NCBI RefSeq assembly: GCF_021869535.1 | Contig: NW_026262593.1 | Coordinates: 54,239,318 to 54,303,317, forward strand | Length of the DNA: 64,000 nt | Direction of reading: 5' to 3' | Source of the DNA: Mytilus californianus | Lineage: Eukaryota > Mollusca > Bivalvia > Mytilida > Mytilidae | Notes under the pieces: generated by a model | What the model saw: only the letters and a program-made list of their open reading frames with translations | Database searches by the model: none | What the model was told of the DNA's origin: nothing | Shown: positions 28,401-43,400 of the stretch, one piece after another | Layout: every line of letters begins with the position of its first letter | How positions within the stretch are numbered: position 1 is the stretch's first letter | Position numbers and translations under genes: made by a program

Positions 28401-31400
28401 AATTTGAAAATTGCTTTTGTTGGAATTGTGGCTAAAAAACTGTAAGATAAAGAACACTGTCAAATGGAGATAGCTTCATTTGAAATATATGCTGATCAAA
28501 GGCTGTTCTGAAGTTTATTTTTGGCAGTAGAATTTAGTTTATTAGAATTACTGAAACGTGTTTAGAGTTGTTAAATTGAGAATTCTTTTCCTACAAATCA
28601 TTAGCATTTTAATTCAGATTCAGTCCAGTTTGTGAGTTATCCAGTGATGGCCAGGTAACATGTACTGCTTGTCCTGCAGGTCACACAGGCAGGAGATGTG
28701 AAAGGTAAATATATAATATAAGCAGAGGGGTGGAAGAACCTTTTTCAGGACGTCAGGATTGGGCCTTTAATGATGAGGGAATTTGGGATGATGCCCCCTC
28801 CTAACCCTCCTCTTAGCAGTATGTTTCAACATTGCCAATAGTGGGTACTTACATTGTATTTCAATTACTTTGGATTCATTATTATTCGTGGGATATCAAT
28901 TTTTGTGCATTTTGCAGGAATAGGTGAATCACAAATTTAAATATTCAATGAAGTACAAATTTTCAATAATCTTGTATGCAGACTTTTGCAAAATCACAAA
29001 TTCAAATATCAGCAAAGCTAAGATTTTTACTCAATCCACGAAAAATTGGTACCCACAAAAATATGTATATCCATAGTATAAGTAAAAGTAAAGGAAGAGT
29101 ATCTATTAATGAATAGCCCCAAAACGCAGAATAAATACCAAAAGATATCTATAAAATTTCAGGCATCTTTAAAATTAAAAAGCGTAAATCATTATTGCTA
29201 AGTTACCTCTTTATTTTTTTAATCACAAGTTTATTTGATTTAGGTAAAACAAAATCCCCAATTGTAAAATCTGAAATTTATCAGCTTTAACTTACTGAAC
29301 TTTTAACCTTTCAGCTGTATACAAGGCTATACTGGTAACCCACTAAGACCAGGAGATTACTGTAAAATTGGACCAGTTGGTAAGTAAAAATTGGAATAAG
29401 ATTTAAAAGGTATTCTGTTAGGAGTCAATTGTTTGTGTGGTGTGTTGTTCTGTTCAATATTTTTGGGTAAAGATTGCATGAAATGCAAGCAAAACCCTAT
29501 GGTCCAGACTTGATATTAAATCTTCCAAGGTTTATCACTACCTTTGATAGTTCACACAAAATAGTGCAGTGAAGCGATCATTCTTTGGATCCTATCCAGT
29601 CAGTCAAGCAATTTATTGATGCTATGTTATACTTAAATATTCAAGTTACAATATGATGTGTATTTGAAATACCACACATGTCAAAAAACTTTTCTTTATT
29701 GAAAATTACATAAGTGGGGACATGGCGTATGAATCTGTTATAAAAATAGGCTCAACTATAATGTACAATCATGAACAAAGAAAGATAACACCAACTCAAA
29801 TTTTAGAATTTGCCTAGCTAATTACAATTCAATGTTTTATTTTAAATTCACAAAATTGCAAAATGAAAGCAATCTTTACCCTTTCAGTACTAGTGCTCAC
29901 AAGCACTTTGATTCTATTTCTAACTGTTTCAGCCAGCTCTTCATAGATTTAAAATAGAACTGAGCTCTTACAAGAATAATGGTTAACAATTACTGTAAAT
30001 TCAGAAATTATTGCGTGCATTTATTATTGCGATTTATGAAGAATGGACAATAATGCGAGATTAATTATTGCGATTTCAGGAAATTCTGCATACAGATGCA
30101 TATATCAGATATCAGAATGAGAGTTATTATTATTGCGATACTAACCCAGTCGCACTACTCGCATTAATAAAAACCTCGCAATAATTTCTGAATTTACAGT
30201 ATATGATTTTAGTTGAAAACACATAATTTCAGTCAGAAAATCTTTTTGGTGTATTGCTTTGAATTTTTAATATTGAAATTTTTTCTTAAATGAAAAATAA
30301 AGTGAGCTAAAAGTTATTGTTTTAATATTTTAAACCAATGTAAAAAAATTAAAAAAAAATTATAAGTTAAAAAAGCTCTTAAAAGGGAAATGTTTTAAGA
30401 CTAGAGGAAATACTGCCTGAATTATATTTTCTTTTATTTTTTTTTATACCAGGACCAGATTGTAATTGCGACAGCAGGGGAACAGTTCCTAACACACAGT
30501 GTGATCCTAACAATCTACAGTGCCAGTGTAAGGTTAGTGACTGTATTCTTATGAATGGTATTTGCAATTTAAAACCTTCAGGCTTTTTCCTAGGCAAAGG
30601 ATTTAAAAATTTTGCCCACTTAATCCTATATTTCTTGATGTATTTTTTTTATATTATACATTCAAATATGCTTTTGAAAAAAAAATTGATGTTTTTTAAT
30701 AATTAAAATTTAGATAATACAGTAAAACCTTCACCCAAGTGGGGGCAGGGCGTCTGTTCAGAATTGGGTCATTAACTTAAATTTGATGCCTCCTGTAGAG
30801 AGAGTGCCATGCTCTGTGCATATTAAAAACCCTTGCAACAACTCTTTGAGGGGTCCGTAGGTGGCCTGTTGGAAGGCAAAATTTCTGTTCCTATCCAATA
30901 TACCTTCATTTTCTTGTGGCAGTCCAAATTTACCACACCTTCATGCGTGATGGCCTCTATAACAGGACCTACCTGTTGTATTCATTGTTAATTTAATCTC
31001 GTCCTGAACATTCATGAAATATTTGCCACTGGATGTTAAATAACCAAAGATCAATCAATCATTCATTTAAATATTTATGTTGTAACACTTTTTTCTTCTT
31101 TTTAGTCCTATGTTAGAGGTCTGCGATGTAACACATGTAAAGATGGCTATTTTTACTTGGACCAAAGTAATCAGCAGGGATGTCTGGCATGTTGGTGTAA
31201 TGGTCTGACTAATCAGTGCTCCAGTTCATCTTACTATAGAGCTGAGGTTAGTGGGGGTACCAGAATAAACAGTTCTTTTGTTGCTATAGAAACATGTCTG
31301 TTTTTTATTTATGTAAACACTTAGATGTACAAACTGAAGAAGATATTGATAATTACTATTTAATGAAAAAAGTTGGAATTATCATCTCTATGTTCATCAT

Positions 31401-34400
31401 TGTAAGGTTTAATCAAAGGTAGTTAGATGTGTGTTCATTTTGTAACTTTTAAGATGTTCGCTCCTCTGTTTCAAAAATAACAAGCTTTTTAAAAGACTGT
31501 TATTAATTGATAGTATATTAATAAGGGAATTTAAAAAGCAGAAAAAAATGGAAGGTCGGTGACCTTGTTTTTGAGATATAATCAATTAAAAATTTGGTGG
31601 GAAGTGAGTCTCTCTAGATTTTTCAAACATTTATCATTGGCACTTTTCTTCTTTCAAAAACTATGAAAAAAAACACGGATTTTATGAGATTTTCTAAAAT
31701 TTTCTTTTAAACTATATGTAATAAAACTATGAAAAGAAAAGTAGGGGTTAGTGGGCAAAATTTGTATTGGCACTACATGGATAAAACTAGAGGATTCCAA
31801 ATATCTGACAAAAAGTCAATGGCACTTCATGGATAAAACCAGAGGATTCCGAAAATATCTGACAAAAAGTCAAAGAATAGCGAACATCCTAAGTAATTTT
31901 CATCTTGATATAGCTAACTGTAACTGACTTATTTTATATTTTTCGTGTTAGCCCTTAAAAGCTGACTTTGAAACAGTTTTTTTTCAAGATTTTATAACAT
32001 TGTTGATGTTTTTTGTTTTAGAAATATCCAAATTTGACATTTTCGCAATAATTAATTTTCGAATTATTTTTCTAATTGCAAAAAATAAAACTCTTGCAAC
32101 TACCAGTCAGTTTACAGTATAATTTTGTTTAATGTATAGAACCCCTGAAAAATATCTTTTTAATTGCATGTATTGTTATATTTTAGCTTAGACCACAGTT
32201 AGGCTCAGATGGAAGCCATAATTTCGCCCTGACAAACAGAAGATTAAGTAATACAATTACTGATGGTTTTGAACTAGATGTCACCAGACGGGAAGTCAAA
32301 TTCCCTAGATTAAATGATGTCCAGAGAGAACGAGAAAGTCTTTACTTCAGCCTACCTCCCAAGTTTAGAGGAAACAAGGTAAATAATTGTGCAACATGTT
32401 AAGGTAAATCATGGTAATTGCACAACATCATTAGGTAAATCATGTTAATTGCACAACATTATTAGGTAAATCATGTTTATTGCACAACATCATAAGGTAA
32501 ATCATGTTTATTGTACAACATCATTAGGTAAATCATGTTTATTACACAACATCATAAGGTAAATCATGTTTATTACACAACATCATAAGGTAAATCATGA
32601 TTATTGCAAAACATCATTAGGTAAATCATGTTTATTACACAACATTATAAGGTAAATCATGATTATTGCTCAACATCACAAGGTAAATCATGATTATTGC
32701 ACAACATCATAAGGTAAATCATGATTATTGCACAACATCATCAGGTATACCATGGGCATATTATGATATTGTGCAATAAGCCAAAATAACCCCTTCACAA
32801 AATTTTTAATGTTTATATTATTTGTTCATTATAGGAAATGATAAATCAATGATTCAGAGGTGGTCTGATATTTCACATGTTATAAAAAAAGAAAACACAG
32901 AATTTTCCTATAATCTGTACTTGTTTAAACCTGCTGCATTTGTTTGCACCTGTCCTAAGTCAGGAACCTGATGTTCTGTGGTTGTCGTTTGTTGATGTGG
33001 TTCATAAGTGTTTCTCGTTTCTCGTTTTTTATATAGATTAGACTGTTGGTTTTCCTGTTTGAATGGTTTTACACTAGTCATTTTTGGGGCCCTTTATAGC
33101 TTGCTGTTCGGTGTGATCCAAGGCTCTGTGTTGAAGGCCGTACTTTGAACTATAATGGTTTACTTTTACAAATTGTGACTTGGATGGAGAGTTGTTTTAT
33201 TGGCACTCATACCACATCTTATATCTATTGCAAATAACAAATTTATTTAAAAACATGTGTCTTTCCTTCATTTTTCCTCCTTTCTAGAACTGTCATGATT
33301 AAGGACAGGAATTAGTTTCTAACATCCACATAATTTAAACTCTGGTAGAAGTAGTCTTATTGGCAATCAAGCCATAGATAGTAGTCTTTAGTCTTATTGG
33401 CATTCAAGCCATAGATGGTAGTCTTATTGGCAATCAAGCCATAGATGGTAGTCTTATTGGCAATCAAGCCATAGATAGTAGTCTTATTGGCAATCAAGCC
33501 ATAGATAGTAGTCTTATTGGCAATCAAGCGATAGCTAGTAGTCTTATTGGCAATCAAGCCATAGCTAGTAGTCTTATTGGCAATCAAGCCATAGCTAGTA
33601 GTCTTATTGGCAATCAAGCCATAGATAGTAGTCTTATTGGCATCAAGCCATAGATAGTAGTCTTATTGGCAATCAAGCCATAGATAGTAGTCTTATTGGC
33701 AATCAAGCCATAGCTAGTAGTCTTATTGGCAATCAAGCCATAGCTAGTAGTCTTATTGGCAATCAAGCCATAGATAGTAGACTTATTGGCAATCAAGTCA
33801 TAGATAGTAGTCTTATTGGCAATCAAGCCAATCATCTACTTCTATAAAACTTTATTTTTTATTTATAATTTTTAGGTTGAATCTTATGGTGGTTACCTGC
33901 GATTTACATTGGAGACCCATGTTGCTCAGGATGCAGGAGGCACCTTTAGGGACGTTGATATAGAAATAATTGTGAGTATTATACAAATTTCTTAGCTCTC
34001 CATAGAAAATAATTTTGTAAATGGTATCTTGAGTAATTCCTAAAAATTATTGTAAGCAATTTCTACACATTGTATTTACAATTAATAAAGTAATGATATC
34101 TGCAGTAAACTATATGAACATAATTGCTGAATCTGATCGTTCTTTTTCCAATGAATGAAAATGAAATGAAATTAACCAGGAAACTGCTGTATGACATAAG
34201 GGATAGAAAATTGTTAAATGAAAGGGAGATTTAACACCCAGAATACATGTGTCTATTTCTGACCTCTTTCAAAATAAACTTTCATATTAAAAACAATTAA
34301 CATAAATTCTATATATAATTTGCTTGAATTTTCTTTACAGACAAGTGGACAGAGAGAAAGAATGTACCATCTATTCAATCCTGCCGTCAAGATGTATGAT

Positions 34401-37400
34401 GCTAACTTATATGAGATTTTACTCAGAGAGGTAAGAATAAATTTTATAAGCAAAACAATGAAATATTTGCCATTAGAGGTTAAACAATTAACAATATATG
34501 TTGAATAATGCTGTAAATATTGTTGTTCTGTTTTTAAAAAAAATGGGATCTGACAAGATTTTCCACATAAAATGTATAATACAAGGGTTGTCCCCCATGT
34601 CTTGAATTCAAGAGTTGTCTCCCTTGAAAGAATGAACCTTATATTTATATATATATGTTCACTAGTAAATATATTATTGAAAATAGGTGTAAACTGAGAT
34701 GTCATTAAAAGCCATATATTAAATTTTATATAAAGTTAAAAATTATTTAAGTGGATTAATATTAGTAAATTATATGTAATAATTTCAAGTATCATCGAAA
34801 TTAAGTTCAAAAAATTTCTCTGATATTAAATGTTACTATACAAGCTATATGAAAGTACCTGTCCTTAACGAAAATAACTTTTATCTAACAATAGAGAGGT
34901 AATTGTCTTTCATGATTAAAGATGTGAAAAAATATGAAATACAAAACTATCTTTTAACTAACTGTTATATTTTGAATTTCAGTCAACTTTCCAATTGAGC
35001 GATGGATCAACACCAACCAGGGAAGCATTCCTAAGGATATTGTCAGACATCGAGGCCATTCTCATCAGAGCTACATACCACAGCATTACCTCATACACAT
35101 CCTTACGTGACCTTCGTATGGATACAGCTGTAGCTGAAGTAACGAACCTTGGTCGCGCTCCAATGGTTGAGAGCTGTCGATGCCCAGAAGGATACAGGGG
35201 ACTATCATGTGAAGAGTGTGCTGTTGGTTATCTGAAGGATACCAGCAACCGTTGCATCAGATGTAGTTGTAATGGGCATGCTTCAGCATGTGACCCAGCC
35301 ACTGGAGTCTGCTTGGTAAGAAGTCATTGTGATTCACTGAACATTGAAATTTGATAGTGTGAGCGGAGCATGGTGTCCTATATTCTTGTTTGTTTTATAT
35401 TTGAGAATTTTTTTGGACTGCCCATAGTAAAACATAGATTTTTTAAAACAGCATGTTGATATAATATGGGTACACATTTGTAAGCTTCGACCTGCTTTCC
35501 CCCCATTTTCATAATACAGTTACTGAAGAAGTTTCAAAATTGTTTCATTTATATTTCTAAATTTTAAATTGAAATATGGTAAACCCCTCTGACTGAAACA
35601 AATTATTTTCTTGTTTCTTGACATACAATAGTTGAGAGTCTGGGTTGGATTTACAAACTAGAGAATAAAGGGCAAACAATAAAGAAAAGAGAAAAATAGG
35701 CAAAAAAAATAAAGAATGGAGGATTAGGGGGATGCTGAAATATAAGAAAATTAGAGATTAATGGGTAAAAAAAATAAGATGAGTGAAAAATAAAATAAAA
35801 AAAAAGAATACAGAAATGAAGACCCCCTTCCAGACCCTCATAGATTTACAGTGAACTCTTGTATTACAGAACTGTCAAGATAACACAGAAGGTGAGAGGT
35901 GTGAAAGATGTGCTACTGGTTACTATGGTGATTCCACAACTGGTACCCCTAATGATTGTAGACCTTGCCCTTGTCCACTCACTGTACCCTCTAACCAGTA
36001 AGTATGAGAATTTATATAAGTAATATAAATGTATTTCAAAGCACATATTTGTACAATGTGTAAGTTGTGTAAAACCATGTGCATTTGAAAATTGATTTTA
36101 AATGAAATAAATAATGATTTAGATATCTGTAGATGCTTGAATTCAATTCTTTGAAATATAATCAATTATATAAAAAATACTGATGAGTGCTTATCAAAAA
36201 AGTCATAATATTATATTTCAGCTACTGTAAATTCTAATATATTTTTGAATAATTGCAAAAATTGCAACAGAATAGGTTTGAAATAAAAAAAAAACATCAT
36301 TGCATTTAAAATCATAGTGGCATTATTGGTACACAGCATTTCTTGAAATTGCATAAATTAATCTCACAATTGTGTCCATGCTTCAACAAAAGCAAAAATA
36401 AATGCATGCAAAAATTTCAAATTTTCAGAACTTCAATAGACTAAGAAATAGCATAAACAAAAAACATGGTAAAATAGGAAATTTGTGTATTACATGCAAA
36501 AATTTCTGAATTTACAGAACTTATATAGACTTTAAGAAATAAAAATTAAGAACATAGTAAAATTGAATATTTGTGTACTGTAAATTCAGAAATTATTGCG
36601 AGGTTTTTATTAATGCGAATAATGCGACTGGTTGAGTATCGCAATAATAAGAACTCGCATTCTGATATCTGATACATATATCTGTATAAACATTTTCCAG
36701 AAATCGCAATAATTAATCTCGCATTTTTGTCCATTATTTAAAAATCGCAATAATAAATGCACACAATAATTTCTGAATTTACAGTATTTCATGCAAAAAC
36801 TTCTGAATTTACAGAACTCATATAGACTTTAGGAAATAACAAAAAGTAAGAACATAGTAAAATTGAAAATTTGTGGATTACAGATTTTCCCGAAGTTGTT
36901 ACCTTGAATCAGATGGCCTAGTCACATGTGATAGATGTCCACCAGGATATATTGGTAGAAAGTGTGAAAGGTATTGTTGGTTAACTAAGTTTTATTGCTT
37001 AGAATTGAGATATATTCCTTTCTTATCAAACCTCCTGGGGGAGACCGTGATTTCCATTAAGGAGGTTGGGCTGTGGTGATGGGGTTGTAGAAAAGATAAA
37101 ATTGAGAATGGAAATGGGGAATATGTCAAAGAGACAACAACTCGACCAAAGAGCAGGGACTATCAAAATCTCCCTTCAACCAACATACCTTCATTGAAAA
37201 ATAATATGCTTTTACCATTACAGATTATTTTCTGTTTGATTAAATTCGGAAAAAAATTTAGCCATATAAGTGGGCAATTAAATTTTTATAAAGGAATTCT
37301 CAGTAAATTTTCATATTTTGTTTAATTCCAATGAAATAAATTTGATAAAACATAAAAATGATAAACTGTGGATTTGATATTTGTTTTCAAATTTGCCTTG

Positions 37401-40400
37401 AGGATCTTTGAAGGAGCAGTTTTCTTATGGAGAGTTTTTTTAAACTGACTCTCCATCAAAATGGACAAAAAACTCTAGTCTTATTTTGAACATGATAATG
37501 ATCTTCTTATTAGGTGTGATACAGACAGAGGCTACACTGGTAACCCTACAGAAGTAGGAGGAAGATGCCAAAGAGATGGTAAGTTAATTGTCATGTGACT
37601 TGATTTAGGAGTGATCCAGAAAGAGGCTATGCTAAGAATAAAGGGAGATGTGGGGTAATATGTCAATGAGACAGCAACTAGCTGACAAAAATAACCAAAA
37701 GATATCTATAGTGCAATATACAGTCTTGCTCAATAGACAGATGTCTATAGAATGTCAAGCTTTGAATTTTCATGAGTTAATTTGACAATTAGATTTGCAT
37801 GAGTTAGAGGAAAAAGTTCATAGGAATTTAGTTTTCCATTGTAAAGTACAAGGTCAAGGGCCTTTCAATGTCATCTGTAGAAAAAAAGGCAGAAGACAAA
37901 AGATACCAAAGGGATATTCAAACTCATAAATCAATGACAAACTGACAATGCCATGGAAAAAAAAAGACCAAAGACTAAAAAAAACAGTATACACAACACA
38001 ACATAGAAAACTAAAGACTGAGTAACATTTACCCCACCAAAAACCAGGGATGATCTCAGGTGCTTTGGATGGGTAAGCATAATGTAGGAGGAAAGATACT
38101 TGTTGTCTACCCAATAGGTCTCAGGTTGGTCCATGATGCACAATTATTTACTGAGATAATGGGAGATTTAGATGATTGACAAATCTGATTCAGGCTGAAA
38201 TTTGAAACCAACTTATATTTGTGACTTTCGCGAGTAGAAAAATGATACAGATATAAATAGTTATAATCATGTGAAACTTTGACCTTCTCTAATATGTAAA
38301 TACATGGGGACAATTTTGAAAATAAATTGCAGTGAATTTGACTGAAAAGGAATAAGCGCAAAAAATAGTATCAAAGAAAAATAAGTGGGTTAACAGTATA
38401 CAGACAACAATTTAGAAATTTTAGAGAGAAATATAAAAAAAAAAAAATTTCAATCTTGTTTAAAATACATATCCTGTCAACACTTCGTTTAAAAGGTTCT
38501 GATAACATTTATATCAACCAATGAAATGTTGGCTTATAAATTTTTGAAGGTATGTATTATTACGACAAAACCTGAGGATCCTGAAAGGTTGTTTAAACAG
38601 AAAGTAGAATGGAGCATTTTCAAATCCTTATAAGCTATGGGGGGACACCGGATCAGAATGAATTTATTTGATATTAACTTGAAAAATAATCACTTGATTC
38701 AAACGAAAATTTGTCTTCAGAGGTCCTGAAACCTGTTGTAACAGTCAATCCAACTGAGCTAGAGGACACAGTCGGTCAGACTATAGTCTTCCAATGTAAC
38801 GTGCAAGGTCCAGGGCCTTTCAATGTCATATGGAGCAGAATAGATGGCCAAGGTCTACCAAATAGAGCCCAAGTTGGTCCACGATACTCACTTACGATCA
38901 GAGATGTACAAGAAACAGACGCAGGCAGATACGTTTGTACAGCAACTAATGTTCACGGAAGCAGCAGACAGTATGTCAACTTGATTGTGTTAGGTAAGTA
39001 TTACGAATTATCTCCCCTTTCTAGCACTTTTAGATTGATCTGTATAAAAGCTTTAGGTTAAAAGGAAGTAATTATTCGCTTAGTCGACAATGGTAGCTTT
39101 TTGGGGTTCTGAGTTTTCACTCTAAAAAATCAGTTGAAAAAACTGTCAAATTCTGAATTTTTAACACCTTTGGGTGTGAATAAATCTGCAAAAATCATAT
39201 GATTCAGCAGCTATTATTAATTGAAAAATAGTTTGAAGTTTATGCTAAAAAATATTTAATTCAACAACAGGTAGACAACAGCCTATTAGGGTGTACATTG
39301 AGCCACCAAAGGAACGAACAGTTGATGAGGGACAATCAGTTAGATTTGTTTGTGTTGCTCAAGGAGAAATGCAGGTAAGTCTATTGTGAAATCACCATAA
39401 TGATTAAAATTTATAACTTTAAAGGCATCAGTAGGTTTTATCCAATTGGTCAGGATTTAAAATTTTCATTTGAATTTTTGCCATTTCAACTTTCCCTTTA
39501 AACGAACAAAATGGACTCTATAAAGTTTCTTTTTAGCCTAAAATTGCTGATATTTTCGTTTAATAATTGAATAACTTACCTTTTACATCTACATCAGTTT
39601 AATGATCTTCACTGATTCTGGAATTATATTGTGATGAATTTACAAATTGTACCCCTATGTTATATTCAACTTGTCTGTCCGTCTCTTCATTCAACAATTA
39701 TTTCTGTTACACTTCTTTCAAAATCTATTCTTTAAAATGACTTTGTATTTGGTCAGCAACCTTACAGTGATGAATTGTAAAGTGTGAGTGCTTTTTGGAT
39801 CTGTTGGACATCTTCTTTCTGTTTTCGCATACTCTGAATTATTACTGTATTCAGTCGTGTATAGTACACAGTTGTGTACAATACGCACCCATTTTCATAT
39901 CTCCAAAATCCTGGAAAAAAAGGAAAAAAGGAAAAAAAAAGTATTTTATTTACTTTTTTTTTTTATCTATTTTTTATAAACTAAAAATGTAAAAAAAAAA
40001 CGGAGTAGGATATGCCTAGTACGACATCACGTGCATTCTTGCTGATATTTAATCTATTGGGAAACGTCAAAGATTTATTTTACATCTAAATATTTAGTTT
40101 TTAGGATTTTATTAGACTTCCAATAATCATTTAGGTATTTAAGAACTACTACTTGTGTCAACAGTTCATTATAATTGCATCTTTTTCACTTATTGAATTA
40201 ATAACATGTTAACACAAACTTGGGATATTAAATAATTGATATAAATCATATATAATAAATCAATAATTGGTGACAATGAATTTTGAAAAATGTATTTCTT
40301 CATCCAGTTGTTATCCCTTCTTCAATTCAATATATATGATATATTTTATTTTAATTTCGAGAGTTCAAAGGTCAAACCTATTGTTCTCAAAGGTTTTACT

Positions 40401-43400
40401 TTTACGTTTTTATTTTTTTTTTGTATTTTCTGTAAAAACATAATTTATGCCAGTGAATTATTTTCATGATTTAACCTCATGAAAACCACTTAAATAAACC
40501 CCTCCAGAAAACTTTCTACTTTATAGAAAGATGATGTCTGTAAGCAGCGTCATATTCTAAGTCTTAATTATTTGTGTTCTGCTTTTGTTCATGTTTTGCT
40601 ATGACAAATTCCAATTTAGATACGCCGTAGAGAGGTAACTTATATACATAGGTAGAGGTACATGTAATCACTGCATTTGAATTGTATAGGGTCGACGTCT
40701 ACAGGTAAACATTGGAGAAATATACTAACAAACCATTATTGAACATTGCAGCTTTGTAATTTGTTTGTTTTTTCTTTTGAAATTTGCAGATTGGGGTAAA
40801 AAATTTAGTCCATACTTATTGTTGTAGAATTTCCCCCCTCTTTCTGGTTCAATTTAGAATTTTCTATAGAAATCTTACTGTAAATTCAGAAATTTTTGCA
40901 TGTACATGTATTAATTATTGCAATTGTGGGATTAAATTACAATGTTTAACTATTTCAGGAATTGCTGCATTCAAATAATGCAAAAAAAGTTTAAATTTTT
41001 GCAAAATTATACCATTTTCAATAATAAAAGCATTGCACAAATTTCTGAATTTACAATATTCAAATCATCTTTTGATAAAAATCTTTTACTTTACAAATCC
41101 TGTTGCACAGAATGAATTAATTTAGCTCTTTGCATGCACATCTTTGAATTTAAAAATTTGTTCAACATTTTGAAGCAGATAGCTACAATTTCTTAAGTTT
41201 AAAGAGTTTACTTGGAATAGGTAGAATATTTCATGATTTACTGCAACAGTGGTATTGGCATACCGGTAGTCAAATCATATTGACTATATAGTTCAGATAT
41301 ACAGTCACCAACCTGATAAAGCCTTGTTGGAAACATGCTCAGACCTTTTCCATAGAATTTTATGTATAAAGCTTAGAGATTCAGGTTTGTGGATTAGCTA
41401 GCCTTCATCAGCCACTTCATGTCCAAAGTCACACCAAACTTTTTAATTTTGAGCATTTCAGTTGTAACAGTAGAGCATGATTTTCAAACTCTAGCAAAAC
41501 TCTCTTAATCTCTTTTAACCACTGGGTTTGTCAGTTTGAAACTTTACAACATGATTTTCCTTCCAAAATACCTTATGCCAGACATGTTGGAACATGGGAC
41601 CCTGCTCTACAAACTGAGCTTCAGGATTTACCTTAAGGATAAAAGGGGGGGTTGTTGTTGGTTATATACTCAATAGGTTAAGTCAAGCACTGCTACTCAG
41701 TTTAAAGGGAATAAGGCTAGAAACAGGATAAAAATACACAAAAAGCCTGATTTTTCTTCCTGATTCTTACCCCTGTACAAATAATTTTCTTTGATTTAAG
41801 CAATGTTAGGGGTATTCCATATTTTAGCCTTTTGTTGATGGGCTCATTGCATAAATTAAAGTAAAAGGGGCCTTTGAGACCGAGTGGTCTAAGAAGTTCA
41901 TTTACTATATCACTAGCCTGTCAATACAGAGTTTGTGAGTTAGACCCCACACATGGCAGATACGATCAACTCCAATGTTGATTGACTAGGATAGGCAGTT
42001 TTCTGCCAAAGGTTGCAGTTCTATCCAATTTCCCCCGCCAATAAAAACTGACCTCCATGACATATCCAATAATGCTAAAAGTGGTGTTAAACACCAGCAA
42101 TCAATCAATCATCAGATATTAAAGATAAACCCAAACACTCATTTAGATATAAAGATGTTTAGGGCTATTCCATTAAAATGTATGTGGGAGGGTAGGAAGG
42201 GAATTTCAAAATATCCCTACAACCAAGAACCATTTTTTAGATAATTTTGCATAATGGTAATAGACGCATACTGAAAAAAGACCCATGACCCACATTCAAT
42301 AATTAAACTTCCTTTCCAACCCTCCCACATACATTTTAATGGAATAGCCCTTACAAAAAAACAAGTTTTCGAATGAATGCTGATTAAGCATGTTTTATAA
42401 TTCTGATTTATGGTATGGTAATTGGTGGTGGTGTTTATTGTTATTTCTGCTGATAAAACATCTTGCCTAGCTAGGTAAAAGGGACACAGCCAGAATACTG
42501 GTTATTGAATCTAAGCATGAGTTTAACTATACTTGGGAAATTGTTATGCCATGATAGAATTATTCCTAGATTAATAAATTCATTTCAAAGTACTCTGGTA
42601 AAAAAAAATTGCAATTAATAAAAATTCATGCATTCTGATTGGTTTAAGAGCGCATTCGTCAACAATAGATATTATCCAAATTACATAATATTGTTTCCAT
42701 TTTGCTTTAGTAACCATGAAATTATGAAATTCTTTTTGAATCTAAGTAGGCAAATTGTGAGCTAAGAAGCAATTGAAAAAACTTATTTCGTTGGGGTGTT
42801 TAACGTCCAACTCAACAAATTATTGCTCTTAGTTGGATGAAAAACAAATATTTTTGGAACCTTGACAATAATTGTTAGTGTTTGGATTGACCCTCATTAG
42901 AATCTAGAGATATTTTTATCATGGCTATATACAATTATTTTAAAATTTATTCTTGGTTGGTTGGTAATGTGGTTTGTAGCATTTTTTGAGTACTGATTAG
43001 TGAATTGTTTAAAAAAAAAACATAAGATTTATTGTATTTAAAAATTACATTCAATCCAATTATTGCAAATGTTATTTCAGAAAAAAATGTTAAGAAAATC
43101 TGAAAATTTCATAATACTTTATTCGCTTAGACAATCTAGCAGAGAGAAAAAATACATGTTATGTCAATGAGGACACATATTTAGAAATTCAATTTGGTTT
43201 GGACATTTTGCTATTGAGCAGCTGAAGAGCAATTACATTTATTTCTGTTTTAAAATACAATAGTTGATATGGACTTTTCTATTTCCACCAACACACATTT
43301 GGCAGCCCACCAATGACAATGTCTACAGAAATTTGATTAAGAATAAGTGCAGACAATTTACGTTCATATGAAAAAATACTTTCTACCAACTTATTTTCAT

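Noticed and set aside
33351-33838. Minus-strand repetitive protein ([10 protein letters not shown] units)
   Set aside because: A 30-bp minisatellite is open in frame simply because its period is a multiple of 3. It breaks at the 29-bp unit.
32376-33838. Two regular arrays with ~30-bp units that could suggest CRISPR
   Set aside because: Units are contiguous direct repeats without unique spacers, in an animal intron, with no cas genes.
34253-34705. Minus-strand frame of 150 codons over exon 26
   Set aside because: Antisense to a well-supported exon, with no recognisable domain; composition as expected for AT-rich antisense sequence.
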